A stretch of DNA of 64,000 nt from assembly GCA_035048815.1 (NCBI GenBank), contig JAUCBN010000039.1, positions 1,408,501-1,472,500 on the forward strand, written 5' to 3'. Shown in pieces: positions 11,159 through 23,338 of the stretch. This DNA comes from Abelmoschus esculentus (lineage: Eukaryota; Streptophyta; Magnoliopsida; Malvales; Malvaceae). The notes below the pieces were generated by a model. The model had not been told where the DNA came from. It worked only from the letters and a program-made list of their open reading frames with translations, and did not search any database. Position 1 is the first letter of the stretch; the number at the start of each line of letters is the position of its first letter. A program made the translations under genes and the position numbers.

Positions 11159-13422
11159 ATGGGTTTGGGGGGAATCCTTAATTCCATTTATTATTTGATA
11201 TTTGGTGGTATTATTGGATACGATTTGAATGATCAAATTGGCATGTTGTCCGGACAACCCACTGTTAATTTCAGACACTTTTCTGGATATATCAACGTTG
11301 ATTCAAATGCTAATAAAAGTCTTTTCTATTATTTTGTTGAAGCCGAAAGTACGCCATTGAATCAACCTCTTACTATTTGGCTATCCGGAGGTTTGTTACA
11401 TCTGTAGTTTCTCCTTTACTAAAACAAGAATTCTTGAAGGAAAAGATTATAGATGTTGAAATTTAGATCTCTAAACCTATGAAACATCATCTATTATGAA
11501 TGATTATGAATCAATTGAATTAAATCTCAAGTTATTTTTTCCAGGACCCGGTTGCAGTTCAGTCGGAGATAGTTTTATTGGTGTTGGTCCTTTCATTACC
11601 ACAAACAATGCCCATGGCCTAAAGAGAAATCCCTATGCTTGGAACAAAGGTTGGTTTTTCTCTTCCCCCTAAAATTTACAAATAAATGTATGATTTGATA
11701 TCAATTTGACACATTCGAAATTTTGATATACAAATTGTAGTGTCAAATATGTTGTTTATCGATTCACCTATTGGATCTGGATGGTCATATTCAATCATAA
11801 GAAGTAATTATCAAGTTGGAGATTCTAGCACAAGTATGGTTTTTTCTCTTAATTCTAATTTAAGAAATAATAAAAGGTGACAATTCATAAAATTTCCTTC
11901 CATTTTTTGTATAGCTGACGATTTGCTTGCATTCATACTGGAATGGTTTGAAAAGTACCCAATTTTCAAATATAGAGATTTATACATTGGAGGAACAAGC
12001 TATGCAGGTATTTCAATGTACAATTATCCGATAAATATATCTTAACTAAACTAATTGAACCAATTTAATATTTCAAACATATTATTTTCTTAGGACACTT
12101 CGTGCCCAACTTAGCTAAATCTTTACTTCAATACAACAATGAATCAAAGAAAAACGCATTTAATCTCAGAGGAATAGCAGTAAGCGAGCTCTGAAATTGA
12201 AAATTTTGTTTATTTGTGTCAAAACAATATTGATTTTTCTAACAATTTTAATGTCTTTTTAATGTTTATATATATAGCTGGGAAATCCTATCCTTCGGTT
12301 GAAGCTAGACATTCTTGCGGAATACGAATTATATGCGTCAAAAGGGATGATTCCTGAGAAGTTGTACCAACAAATTGTGAAACTTTGTTCTGGAATCGAC
12401 GAAGACAATTATTCCGACAATGTTGATCCATGGTCTGAATCATGCCATCGGCTCATAAGGAGATCAAAAATGATTGCATTTAATGTGACTTCGGTTCAAG
12501 CAGCTAAGAAAAAACAATTTGATATCCGTCGTACCCTATGTGATGGAAAAATAAAAGATCTTATATCAAGAAAAGAGGTATATCAGATCTAGTGAATAAT
12601 TACATGTCTGATTAAATTTGTACTAAGATTATGTTATTTGATATTTTGTGTCACAGGTAACTAAAATCACCGATGAAGTAGATATGTGTGTTCCTTTCCG
12701 GACAAATTTCTACTTTAACATTCCTGAAGTTCAAAAAACTTTTCGTGGAAACCGAACCAACTTGAGATATCCATGGAAGAATTGTTTCCCGTAAGTCAAA
12801 TAGAGACATCTTTAAACCTAAACTCATAGATTGTTTTCCAAGAATTATACTGAAACTTTTGTTATAATGTCTATTATTATTTACTAGGCAAAGTGGTCTC
12901 AAGTACAACATATTTGATAAAGATAATGACATGCTTCCGACATTGAAGCAAATTCTCCAACAATCTGTTCCTATTACTATATTCAGGTTGGGTTATGTTC
13001 TTACATGAACTTTGTCAAGAGTTTTGAATGAATAATGTATATATGACTTACATTTTTTTTATTACAGTGGAGATGAAGATGGGGCAATCCCAATGATTGG
13101 AACCTTAAAACATATTAAAAGGTTGGCCAAGGATTTGAATATGAACTTGACCAAAAATGAAGCATGGCATCATGGGAACAAGGTTATTTATTTATTTTTA
13201 TTAGTTTATTAATATAATTATTTTTGTAAATTTGATTTAAAATAAAATGATGATTATTAATTAAACTTTCAGGAAGGAGGGTGGTGGTATTCGTATGAAG
13301 ATATATTGACTTTCCTAACAGTAAAAGGAGCTAATCACCATGTGCCATTTTCTAAACCATCACAAGCTTTGTTTATCTTCACAAATTATGTAACTTTCTC
13401 ATCGTATAAATTTAGTGAATAG
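11159..13422 (+). CDS. Serine carboxypeptidase-like protein, array copy 3
   Basis: Exons: 11159-11390, 11545-11649, 11741-11833, 11915-12007, 12094-12179, 12278-12577, 12657-12790, 12888-12986, 13068-13182, 13273-13422; 1407 bp, 468 aa, no stops. It keeps the triad (GTSYAG, GDEDG, ANHHVP) and an intact GPGCSS, so with copy 1 it is the best candidate for an active protein. It shows the same loss of carboxylate-binding residues (WLSGG, FIGVGP, GTSYAG). Compared with copies 2 and 4, exon 9's end, intron 9 and the start of exon 10 are copy-1-like (intron 9 is identical to copy 1), whereas the last codons are copy-2-like. This points to gene conversion. Downstream lies the retrotransposon, inserted in the opposite orientation. 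Confidence 0.88.
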
Positions 13423-15368
13423 TGTAATCGTATGATTGATACTTGTGTATTTAAATATATAATAATTGTGATTAATGTATTTTTATTTTAATAAAATTCC
13501 ACATATTTATAAATTGTTTTTAGAACATTTTGAATTATTTATATATTTGTATTAGTATTATGATGATAATATTATGAGTTAATTGCAACACATGTTCTCA
13601 ACTATGATCCTTATTCTAAATTATGATTATCATTTTAAATTAATCCCTAAATTATGACTTTATTCTAAATTATGACTATCAATATATCATGATCGTACCC
13701 ATGTTGATAAAATCATTATAAAAATTATTAATTGTTACGTAAACACTTAAATTTTAAAGCCCTCTCTCATCCTCTATCTCTCCCTATTTTCATCTTCCTC
13801 TTTTCTTCATTTTCTCCATCTATTCTTTACCTTTCTCCTTGATCCAAGACACATTTTGAAGCATCTTGAAAGCATAATTTTTTAGCAATATTCATGTTTT
13901 AAGTTTGAATTGCTTAAATAAACCATGAATCTGGAAAATTGCAGCCTTGAATTTGGAAAAATTAAAGAATTGCGCCCGTAAATTTTCCAGAATTGCAGCC
14001 CTACATAGAAAATAATCGATTAAGCATCATAAATTTATCATTAAATACATAATTAAACAAATATGATCATTTAAACAACTTATCAGTGTATGTGTTTGAT
14101 TTAGTGTAATTAATATTCATGTTTTAAGCTTGAAAATGTTAATCGGTGGTTTAAGGTGCATGTTGATCCCCTTTGATAATTGTGTAATGTTTGAGACTAT
14201 TAGGATTGTATTTAAAGCCTTGGCAGGCATTTTTAAAGCTAAGAATTTAAGTTATAGACCCAGAACAGGGATTCAAAAGACAGTTTGTTACTGCTATAAC
14301 GATTGTTATTTAACGGTAACACTGATAACTAAAATTGATACCTTTAAATCGGAATCACATCGATTACAGTGAATTACAACCGTAATAGTAGTGGTAATGG
14401 TCAATAGCGGTGATAACGGTCCGTTATTCACCTAAATCTAAGAAAAGAAAATTTAAGAGGCAGACCTTTGGATTTTTTCGATTCCTAGAGCTCTTGCAGC
14501 TGGTTGTACAATCTCAATGGTGGGAGAAAAGACGACGAGGAAGTAAAGCACATACTCTGGTATTATCTCGATCCAACAATAAGAAGTGAGATCAATAAAG
14601 GAGAAGTCGAGAAGTTTAAGACCACTTTTTAAGCTTTAAAAACAATTTTTAGAAATCTATTTTGGTTGATTAATACTTGAATTGATGACAGAAAGTAATC
14701 GGGACGATGGTAACGACAGATTGAAGGTTGGGTAGTGGAGTTTATGTTAAACAAAATTTCAGAATTTTAAACTAAACAAATCATAATCTAATTTCAGAAT
14801 TTTTTAAACAAAATTTCACTTTCACTTTAAATTTATGTTAATAAAATCTTATAAATTGTAGAAAACATTAAAAATCCTTAAAAATTATCTTTAATGTTTA
14901 AAATTACAATTACCATGTTTTACAATAAGATGTACAAACTTTAAAAAAAGTCATGACCGTGACACCCACGTGACCACAATAGCCTCCATTATACTCACAA
15001 CAACGATAATCATAACACGTCCGAAAACGCAACTGCAAATGATATTTGAATCCTCAGCCAAAAATTTTAATATCAATGAGTATCAAAATTGAACATCACA
15101 ACGAATTTTTCGGTATTGAAACTCACCCCGAGTATTAAAGCTTTAGCTAATGTGAACATCAAAACTCGAGATCACATAGGATTTTTTGTATTGCAACTCA
15201 TCTTAGGATATCAAAACTTTTTCTCTGGTTTTAAATCTCATTCAATAATTTCATTACTATGGGTTCTTAGCAACCTAAATTGAACCAGTTTTGGTCCTTA
15301 AAATTCATAAATCGCATACTTTCGTAAGACTAAAATTCCCTTGTATATGGGTTCCAATAAAATGTCTA
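13423..15368. other. Spacer downstream of SCPL copy 3
   Basis: Non-coding. The first part is the repeated 3' flank and about 14100-14220 repeats 6650-6790. The region about 14270-15350 is AT-rich and unique within the window. No convincing gene: the short reading frames at 14130-14372 and 15089-15283 have no recognisable motif. Confidence 0.5.
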
Positions 15369-15373
15369 GATGT
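15369..15373. repeat. Target-site duplication (left) of LTR retrotransposon
   Basis: GATGT precedes the left LTR terminus TGTCGCGACC and recurs at 32221-32225 directly after the right LTR terminus. The uninterrupted site TCTAGATGTTTATA is present in front of copies 2 and 3. Confidence 0.9.
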
Positions 15374-17790
15374 TGTCGCGACCATTTTAAAACCGAAAAA
15401 TGTGAAAAATAGCCTGGCAAGTAAATTTTGAAAATCGAATGTTATTGCTTTTAATCATGAATTGTGAAAATAAGTGTCTTATTTGAAAACATATTATTTA
15501 AATTTTAAAATGATTTGGAGTCGCCACCGGCCATTTTGGTAGGCCAGACACCATAAAACAAACCAGAGATTCATTTTGAAAATATTTGGGTTCGGGAGTC
15601 GGTTACGCGTAAGGACGACCCTTACGAGCGCCCGAAATCGGTACCTTATTAATTATACGTGGCATTTTGGCTTTTCAAATAATTTAATTTAATCCATTAT
15701 TGTCGAATAAATATCGCTCGAATAAGAATATCCCTTTTGGGTAAAAAGGTATATTTCTTTTAAATACGAGCTTTAAAAAAGACGTCCTAGAATAGGAAAT
15801 CTTAACTCGTATTTAAAGAAATATAAATTTTGACCCAAAAGGTTTTAAATGCATGATCAATTATTATCTGGTTCATTTTAAGTTCTAACCTAAAAAGGCT
15901 CCATTGATTTAAATGTTTAAACCCTATTAAATTATTAATTTCACCGGATGTATTATGATAACGTCCGAATGCACGAACACTACCATTTTGACACCAAACA
16001 AAATTAATAATTACTATTAGTGTTTCTAATTATTTACCTAATTAATTTCATTAAATTCTAACCCTAAATTATTTGCCATTTTCTATGTTTCGATGACGCG
16101 CCAAATACGATACTAAAGTACACTATTGGCCAACATAATGTTGTTTCAAAACACTGACCACTTAGTGTATCCGAGATATATGATTAGAACATCATCGTTA
16201 CTAAATTATCTCTCCTATTTAATTAATTAATTAATTAAAGTGACTAATCCTAAAAAGGCTCTAATTTTAATTATCTAGGTGTGAATTAAGTGACATCCTA
16301 AGCAAATATACTATATGATTTTAAAGTATACAAACATATTAATTAAAACAATCAAATAAAGCAATTAAAACAATAAAAAAAGACAAAAGAGCTAAATTAC
16401 TTTTATTTATTAAAAAAAGATTTAGGAGCTCGAAAATGAACATCGGAAATTAAAATAAAAGGAGTTACATCGGGAACTGACAAACAATTTTAGGGGTTGA
16501 TTTAAACTTAATTTTGATCAAATTAAATTAATTCTAAGCTTAGAAAATTTAATTAAATCTAATTAAGTATCTAATTAAATTAAATCTAAGTTTAAAATTA
16601 AATTTAATCCTAATTCAAGTCTAAATTGATGAAATTTTGAATTAATGGTTCGAATTGGGTTCAATTAGGGGTTAAATTGAGTGAATTTTAAAACTTTAAG
16701 CCTTAATTAAGGGAAAAAAGGGACTAAAATGAATTACACCTCAGAGTTAGAGGAACCACGGGGGCAATTTCCCCATTTACCTCTAAAACGCGCGGATCCG
16801 GGTCAACCCGGATCAAAACGCGCGGATCCTAGGGTGCCAAAACGACAGCGTTTTGCTGTCAAGCAAAACCCCTTCCACCCGAGTTGACTCGGCCATTTGA
16901 CACCACCCTTAACTCGGCCGACTCACTCTTCTCATAAACTCTCTCCAACTAACAACTAAAACCCAGAAAAAGCCCCCCCAAACGGATCAAAACCATGGCT
17001 TTTGCTTGGTGTTCTTCATTGTTCTTGGAAGAACATGAAGAACACCAAGAACAATGCCCAGAACCGACGCACGCTCCACCGTCAGATCCAAAGCACCACC
17101 GCCGACCACCGCACCGACAAGTTCGCCGACGACCACTAATAGCCGATGACTACCACCCGAACACTCCGGTCACCGTTTTTCAACACCGGCCACCGTTCGA
17201 CCACCGGAAAACTCAAAACTTCAAATCTAACACTTAAATCTACCCGGTTCAACCCCTAAACTAATCATTCAAACCCGGAATTCATCCTAAACCTATTCGA
17301 ACCAAAATCAAATTAAGATTTAATCATACGTTTCTAAAACCCTTCTTAATCCAATCCTAAACTTCCGCACCCACTAACCATATTAATATTAAACTTAACA
17401 ACTAACAAAACAATACCGGAAACCATTATTTTTAAGAATTCTAACCCATATCCATACATTCGAATGTAGAAATAAATGGGAAAGAAAAGACAAAACTTAC
17501 CTTGGTTCCAATAACGTTTTCGGTGATCCTCCGTTGCTGCCTAATCGAATCTCCTTATCGCCGACTCTCTCCAATTTGATTCCCCCCTTGGAATTGGCTC
17601 TGCCCCTTTTGAATTCCTCCAACCCCCCTTTTTACGTGCTCATTATTTTCAAATAAAAAACCACCCAAAACTCCCCAACTGCAGGTAACTTCCAAACTCT
17701 CTTATCCCTTTCTTTTCTTTTTTTTAATTTAATTTAATTATTTATTTTATTTATTTACTTATTTACCTAGGACGAAATTCAAGTCCTACA
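15374..17790 (-). repeat. LTR, left (element's 3' LTR)
   Basis: It begins TGTCGCGACC and ends GTCCTACA, and is nearly identical to 29793-32220. Differences are about 20 substitutions, an AATT unit indel near 16225 and microsatellite length changes near the right end. A GC-richer part around 16780-17240 contains a small frame with ATG at 16995 that is not thought to be a gene. Confidence 0.95.
17008..17046. other. Hairpin inside left LTR
   Basis: Arms GGTGTTCTTCATTGTTCTT and AAGAACATGAAGAACACC pair almost perfectly (one bulged base) around a very short loop. It is also present at 31424-31462 in the other LTR. Confidence 0.7.
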
Positions 17791-17805
17791 ACTGCCCCTC
17801 TTTGC
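17791..17805 (-). other. Polypurine tract of the retrotransposon
   Basis: Read on the minus strand, the bases directly before the 3' LTR are GCAAAGAGGGGCAGT, a purine-rich primer for plus-strand synthesis at the place expected next to the LTR. Confidence 0.75.
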
Positions 17806-19673
17806 TCAATGCTGTGGAACAGGAGACGAGCAAAGACTGAAAAGACATGAATTTCGTCTGAACTTCTTGGCCTCTGTTATGCCAACAAAGCTTGAAGTTG
17901 TTCTTCTTATTATGAAATTCTTCAAGCTAAATACCTGTTGTGGGACTTGAGGTTGTTCTTCTTATTATGAAATTCCTCGTATCCCGTGAAACCTGGAGCT
18001 GTTCTTCTCATTATGAAATTCTCCATGGACTGAAGCTGTTCTTCTTATTATGAATTTCTTCAGACAAAAGATGATGAACCCGAAGCTGTTCTTCTTATTA
18101 TGAAATTCTTCGTATCCCATCGAATTTGGAGCTGTTCTTCTTATTACGAAATTCTCCATGACCTGAAGCTGTTCTTCTTATTATGAATTTCCTCAAACAA
18201 AAGGTGATGAAACCCGAGGCTGTTCTTCTCATTATGAATTTCCTCGTATTTCATGAAATTTGGAGTTGTTCTTCTTATTATGAAATTCTCCATGACCTGA
18301 AGCTGTTCTTCTTATTATGAATTTCTTCAAACAAAAGATGATGAAACCTGAGGCTGTTCTTCTCATTATGAATTTCCTCGTATTTCATAAAATTTGGAGC
18401 TGTTCTTCTTATTATGAAATTCTCCAAAGTTCGAAGTTGTTCTTCTTATTATGAATTTCTTCAAACTTATCAAATGATGGAAACTGAGGTTGTTCTTCTT
18501 ATTACGAAATTCCTCATATTCCATGAAAGCTTGAATTGTTGTTGTTTGATTGTTTTTGCTGAATCATTTCTCGTAGGTTTCTGAATCCTGTTCAAATAGA
18601 AATATGATGCTTTATTAGTATGATCCTAATGCAAATATTTCTATTATGATGCATGAGTATGCCTAGACAGGCAGATATTATCAGTCAATTGTCATTTTGA
18701 TGAGCACAATCGACTCTTTCCTCTTTTCTCTGCAATCTTGATGATATCTTGATTCTTCATCTCATATAAAGGGGCAACCTTTGATGACAATCTTTTTCAC
18801 AAAGTTGTTTTTGAAGCACCTTTTCAAGTTTTCACTTCAAATTATTTTTCCTCAAAGTGCCCTTTCAGGTTTTCACTTTGTTGTTTTTTTATTCTTTCTT
18901 TTATTTTCTTTTTTCGATTTTTCTCTTTTTCTTTTTTTTTCTCTTCTTTTCTCTCTCTTTTTTTTGAATTGGTCTTGACACTGATTTCAGTCACTGTTTG
19001 AAAACTCCCTTCTGTTGTGTTCCTTGTTTTAGGATTCTGTTTGACCGTCTGAACATATTCACCTTTCATTCCAGCATCTTAATCTGGAAAAGCGGATATT
19101 ACCTATAACTTTTAAAACAAGATAATGACAAAAGATTCTCATACTTATTAATTTACACGAGTTCACTTGCACGATGCTTTGGATAAAAAGAAAAGCTCGG
19201 AAGAGAAAATGAATATGTATTGAAGCTTTTTGTATGTTTGTAATAAGTATTGAATTTTTAAAATAGTCATGGCATACCAAAAGAAAGAAAATCAAGAAAC
19301 AAATGCAAATTCTCAAGTGCCCATTACATGCAATCATCGGGACCTTTTCCCGAGATATAGATTTAAAGTAGATCTGCTTGTCTAATAGTTCTTCAAGCGA
19401 TGATCTAATTTTGCAAACATGAAACCCCTTTCTGAATTACTAGATAACCGAGAGGTATAGATTGCCGGATGCCTACTGTTATGCATTTGAGCCGCCATTT
19501 CTGGTTTTTGACCCAAATCCTCCTTTGGTATCGAGACGCCCTTTGCGAGTTTTCATCTCAACCCCTCCTTCTTTATTTTTATCATTTTTATATGAAATGC
19601 CCTTTCGGATTTTCGCTTCATTTTTATTTTTCTATTATTCTCTTTTTTTCTTTTTTTTTCTTTTTTTTATTCT
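17806..19673 (-). other. 3' untranslated region of retrotransposon
   Basis: About 1.9 kb between the pol stop and the 3' LTR, without coding signal. It holds the hairpin array 17890-18516, pyrimidine-rich tracts (about 18880-18965 and 19620-19672) and a dispersed motif resembling CCCTTTCAGGTTTTCACTT near 18816, 18857, 19537 and 19598. Variable tandem repeats in this part are known for Ogre-type elements. Confidence 0.7.
17890..18516. repeat. Tandem array of 14 hairpin units
   Basis: Fourteen copies of a core TGTTCTTCTTATTATGAAATT (C/T variants) at about 30-60 bp spacing. Each core is flanked by short inverted arms that differ between units but match within a unit: GAAG with CTTC, GAGG with CCTC, GGAG with CTCC. 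The first unit extends to GCTTGAAG with CTTCAAGC. Units follow roughly in the order GAAG, GAGG, GGAG, giving a higher-order repeat near 145 bp (for example 18215-18500). Confidence 0.9.
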
Positions 19674-22600
19674 TCAGGCGTAATTTTTCTTAACTGAATC
19701 GGAATTCACAGGCTTGTGTAATTCTTTTCCGTCCATTTCAGTCAAGATCATTGCACCTCCGGAAAAGGCCTTTTTGACAACATATGGCCCTTCCCAATTC
19801 GGCATCCATTTCCCACGGAAATCACGATGAATCGGCAAGATCTTTTTGAGCACTAGATCACCCTTTCGGAATTCTCGCGGTTGAACTTTCTTATCATAAG
19901 CATGAATCATCCGCTTCTGATACATTTGGCTATGGCAAATAGCTTTCAACCGCTTTTCTTCAATCAAATTCAACTGATCAAAACGAATCTGTACCCATTC
20001 TGCGTCATCTAGTTTCACTTCTGATAAAACCCGAAGAGATGGAATTTCAACTTCAAGTGGTAACACTGCTTCAGTCCCATACACTAGAGAGTAGGGTGTT
20101 GCCCCAGTAGATGTTCTCATTGAAGTACGGTACGCAAACAAAGCAAAAGGAAGTCTTTCATGCCAATCTTTGTACGTTTCTGTCATCTTCGATACGATCT
20201 TCTTGATGTTTTTGTTAGCTGCCTCAACCGCTCCATTCATCTTCGGTCGGTATGCCACAGAGTTGTGATGAATTATCTTGAACTGCTCACAGGTTTCTGT
20301 AATCACTTTGTTGTTGAAGTTAGTAGCATTATTTGTGATGATTCGTTCTGGTAGACCATATCGACAAATGATCTCTTTCCTCAAAAATTTGCACACAGTT
20401 GTCCTCGTAATGTTAACATAAGAAGCAACTTCTATCCATTTGGTGAAATAATCAATAGTTACTAAGATGAAACGATGCCCATTCGAAGCTTTTGGGTGAA
20501 TCTGCCCAATTACATCCATTCCCCATACAGCAAAAGGCCACGGTGAATTCATAGTGTGTAACGGTACCGGTGGAGAGTTGATCTTATCTGCATAAATCTG
20601 ACATTTATGACACTTCTTGGCGTATTCTATGCAATCTCCTTCCATAGTAGACCAATAATATCCGTATCTCATTATTTTTCGTGCCATCGAGAAACCGTTG
20701 GCATACGTACCACATATCCCGTCATGTACTTCCTCAAGAATACTTCTAGCTTCACGAGCATTGACACATCTGAGTAACATTTGATCTCTGCTTTTCTTGT
20801 ATAAGACGTCACCATCTAACACATATCCGGCAGCCATTCTTCTGATTGTTCTTTTATCATTATCATTCGCTTCAAATGGATAAGTTTGAAATTTGATGTA
20901 TTGCAGAATATCAAAATACCAAGGATTCCCATCATCTTCCTCTATACCGCAGCAATGAGCGTATGTTTCATAACTTTGCATTCGGATCAGTATCATATCT
21001 TCCGGTCTATTTGCTTGGAATACCGAAGCCAGTGTAGCTAGGGCATCCGCCATCTGGTTGTCTTCTCTGGGGAGGTATGCAAAAGTTACTTCTTCAAACT
21101 CTTCAATCAGTTCTAACACCAACTTCCGGTATTCCATCAACTTTGTGTCTTTTGTCTCTCATTCTCCACGTAGTTGATAAATAACCAGGGCTGAATCTCC
21201 ATACACTTTCAGGGCTTTTATTTTTCTTTCTATTGCAACCCTCAATCCCATAACACATGCTTTGTACTCTGCCATATTGTTCGTGCACAAAAACTCTAAC
21301 TTGCTTGTGAGAGGATAGTATATACCACCTGGGGAGATCAATACAGCTCCAATTCCACGTCCTAGCGCGTTAACTGCTCCATCGAAATACAAACTCCATT
21401 TCTTCACCTCATCATCTTCCTCCACATAAATGGTCATCACATCTTCATCGGGAAAATCAAAGTTCAAAGGTTCATAATCTTCTGAAGCTCTACTTGCGAG
21501 AAAATCAACTATAACACTCCCTTTAACTACTTTCTGAATTACATATAAAATGTCAAATTCAGACAACAACATTTGCCAACGTGCTAACCTCCCGGTCAAT
21601 GCTGGTGCTTCCATCAGAAACTTTAATGGATCAAGCTTTGATATCAACCACGTGGTATGGTATAACATGTATTGTCTAAGCCGTCGAGTAACCCAAATAA
21701 GCGCACAACACAGCTTCTGGATAAACGGGTACCGTACTTCACATTCGGTAAACTTCTTACTCAGGTAATAAATTGCCCTTTCTTTCCTTCCAGTATCATC
21801 ATGCTGCCCCAACACACACCCCATGGAATTATCGAACACCGTCAAGTAAAGGATCAATGGTCTTTCAGGAACAGGAGCCACCAACACCGGCGCATTTGAC
21901 AAGTATTGTTTGATCTTGTCCAACGTTTCTTGACATGTGTCGTCCCACTCACATGGATTATTCTTTCGCAGCAATTTAAAGATTGGATCACATCTATCAG
22001 TTAACTGAGAAATAAACCGAGAGACGTAATTCAACCTTCCAAGGAAACCTCGAACTTCTTTTTGGGTTTTTGGAGGTGGTAAATTCTGAATCGCTTTAAC
22101 CTTATCTGGATCAATTTTGATACCTCGTCTGCTAACCACAAAACCAAGCAGCCTGCCAGATGTAACCCCAAAAGTACACTTATTAGGGTTAAGTTTCAAC
22201 TGATACTTTCGTAGCCTCTGAAACAACTTTCTCAAATTCTGAACATGCCCATTTTCTGTTTGGGATTTGGCGATCATATCATCTACGTAGACTTCAATTT
22301 CTTTATGCATCATATCATGAAATAATGTCACCATAGCCCTCTAGTACGTTGCCCCAGCATTTTTCAACCCAAAAGGCATGACTTTATAACAAAACATGCC
22401 CCACAGTGTAGTAAAAGTCGTCTTCTCCATATCCTCCGGATTCATTTTGATTTGATTGTAACCCGAAAAGCCGTCCATAAAAGAGAACCACGAATGCCCT
22501 GATGTGTTATCAACCAGAACATCTATATGAGGTAGAGGAAAGTTATCTTTCGGACTCGCTCTGTTTAGATCTCTGTAATCCACGCACATTCTTACTTTCC

Positions 22601-23124
22601 CATCTTTCTTCGGTACTGGAACTATGTTTGCCACCCATTTTGGATATGCTGCCACCTGTAAGAATCCCGCATCAATCTGTTTCTGAACCTCTTCTTTGAT
22701 TTTCAAAAGCATCTCTGGTTTCAACCGTCTGAGCTTCTGCTGTACTAGCTTGCATTCTGGTCTAATTGGCAACTTGTGCACCACAATGTCAGTATTCAAA
22801 CCCGGCATATCTTGGTAGGACCATGCAAAAACATCTTTGAACTCTCGCAACAAATCAACTAAATCTTGCTTTGCCCCAGCTGAGAACGCTGCCCCAATCT
22901 TAACTTCTCTTTTCAGTTCTTCAGAACCCAGATTTAGAATCTCTATTTCTTCTTTGTATGGCATGATCTGTTTATCTTCTTTTTCCACCAACCTTAATAA
23001 TTCTTCGGGAACTTCATAATCCGCATTATCTTCACACTCATTAATATCTGTTAGACAAGAGATCTTTTCCAAATCTATTTCGGAATTAGGCACAGAGTCA
23101 CTCATGTTATCACTGATTGGGAAC
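19674..23124 (-). pseudogene. Retrotransposon pol: RT, RNase H, integrase (nonsense-mutated)
   Basis: One reading frame runs from the intron acceptor at 23124 to TGA at 19674-19676, interrupted by two stops. The RT shows MCVDYRDLN, FPLPHIDVLVD, FSGYNQI and the catalytic YVDDM. RNase H follows (YFDGAVN, MAEYKA, YGDSALV). Integrase has the zinc-binding part (KCHKCQ), a first catalytic Asp (WGMDVIG), and the third acidic residue (NGAVEAANKNIKK). At the second catalytic Asp the codon at 20331-20333 is AAT: TNNATNF where TDNxTN is expected. Stops: TAG at 22341-22343 (in ATY-Q-RAM) and TGA at 21159-21161 (in RGE-W-ETKD). Both are explained by single C-to-T or G-to-A changes. No functional polymerase or integrase can be made from this copy. 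Confidence 0.93.
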
Positions 23125-23338
23125 CTGCGAAGAAAACTTATATATTTGGAAAGGAATAATAAATGAATGAATAAATGAAATAATAAATAAATAATTAAAT
23201 GAATGAATAAAGAAAGAAAACGTTTGCCATTTGAGAATTAAAAGAAAAACATCGTTTGCAAGTGAAATATGTAAAAGCCCTTTACAGAAAATCCCCTATA
23301 CTTGCGGGCAAAAGTAATAGGTTAGTTTTTGGCATTAC
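23125..23338 (-). other. Putative intron between protease and RT of the retrotransposon
   Basis: On the minus strand the protease frame ends with AAA|GTAATG at 23338 and would stop at once. A T-rich stretch leads to TTCTTCGCAG|GTTCCC at 23124. Joining the two restores an AAG codon and keeps one frame into RT. An intron at this place is characteristic of Ogre elements. Splicing itself is inferred. Confidence 0.75.

Noticed and set aside
14130..14372. 80-codon frame downstream of SCPL copy 3
   Set aside because: Part of it is duplicated flank that is not open in the matching stretch near 6700; no motif.
16995..17237. ATG-initiated 80-codon frame in the left LTR (and its copy at 31411-31647)
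   Set aside because: It is not conserved in length between the two LTRs, is biased by the hairpin and CACC-rich sequence, runs against the element's coding strand and has no known domain.
17890..18516. CRISPR-like appearance of evenly spaced repeats
   Set aside because: This is nuclear plant DNA inside an LTR element. Spacers are themselves repeats and there are no cas genes.
18781..19693. Several Phe/Leu/Ser-rich short frames
   Set aside because: Translations of pyrimidine tracts in the retrotransposon 3' untranslated region.
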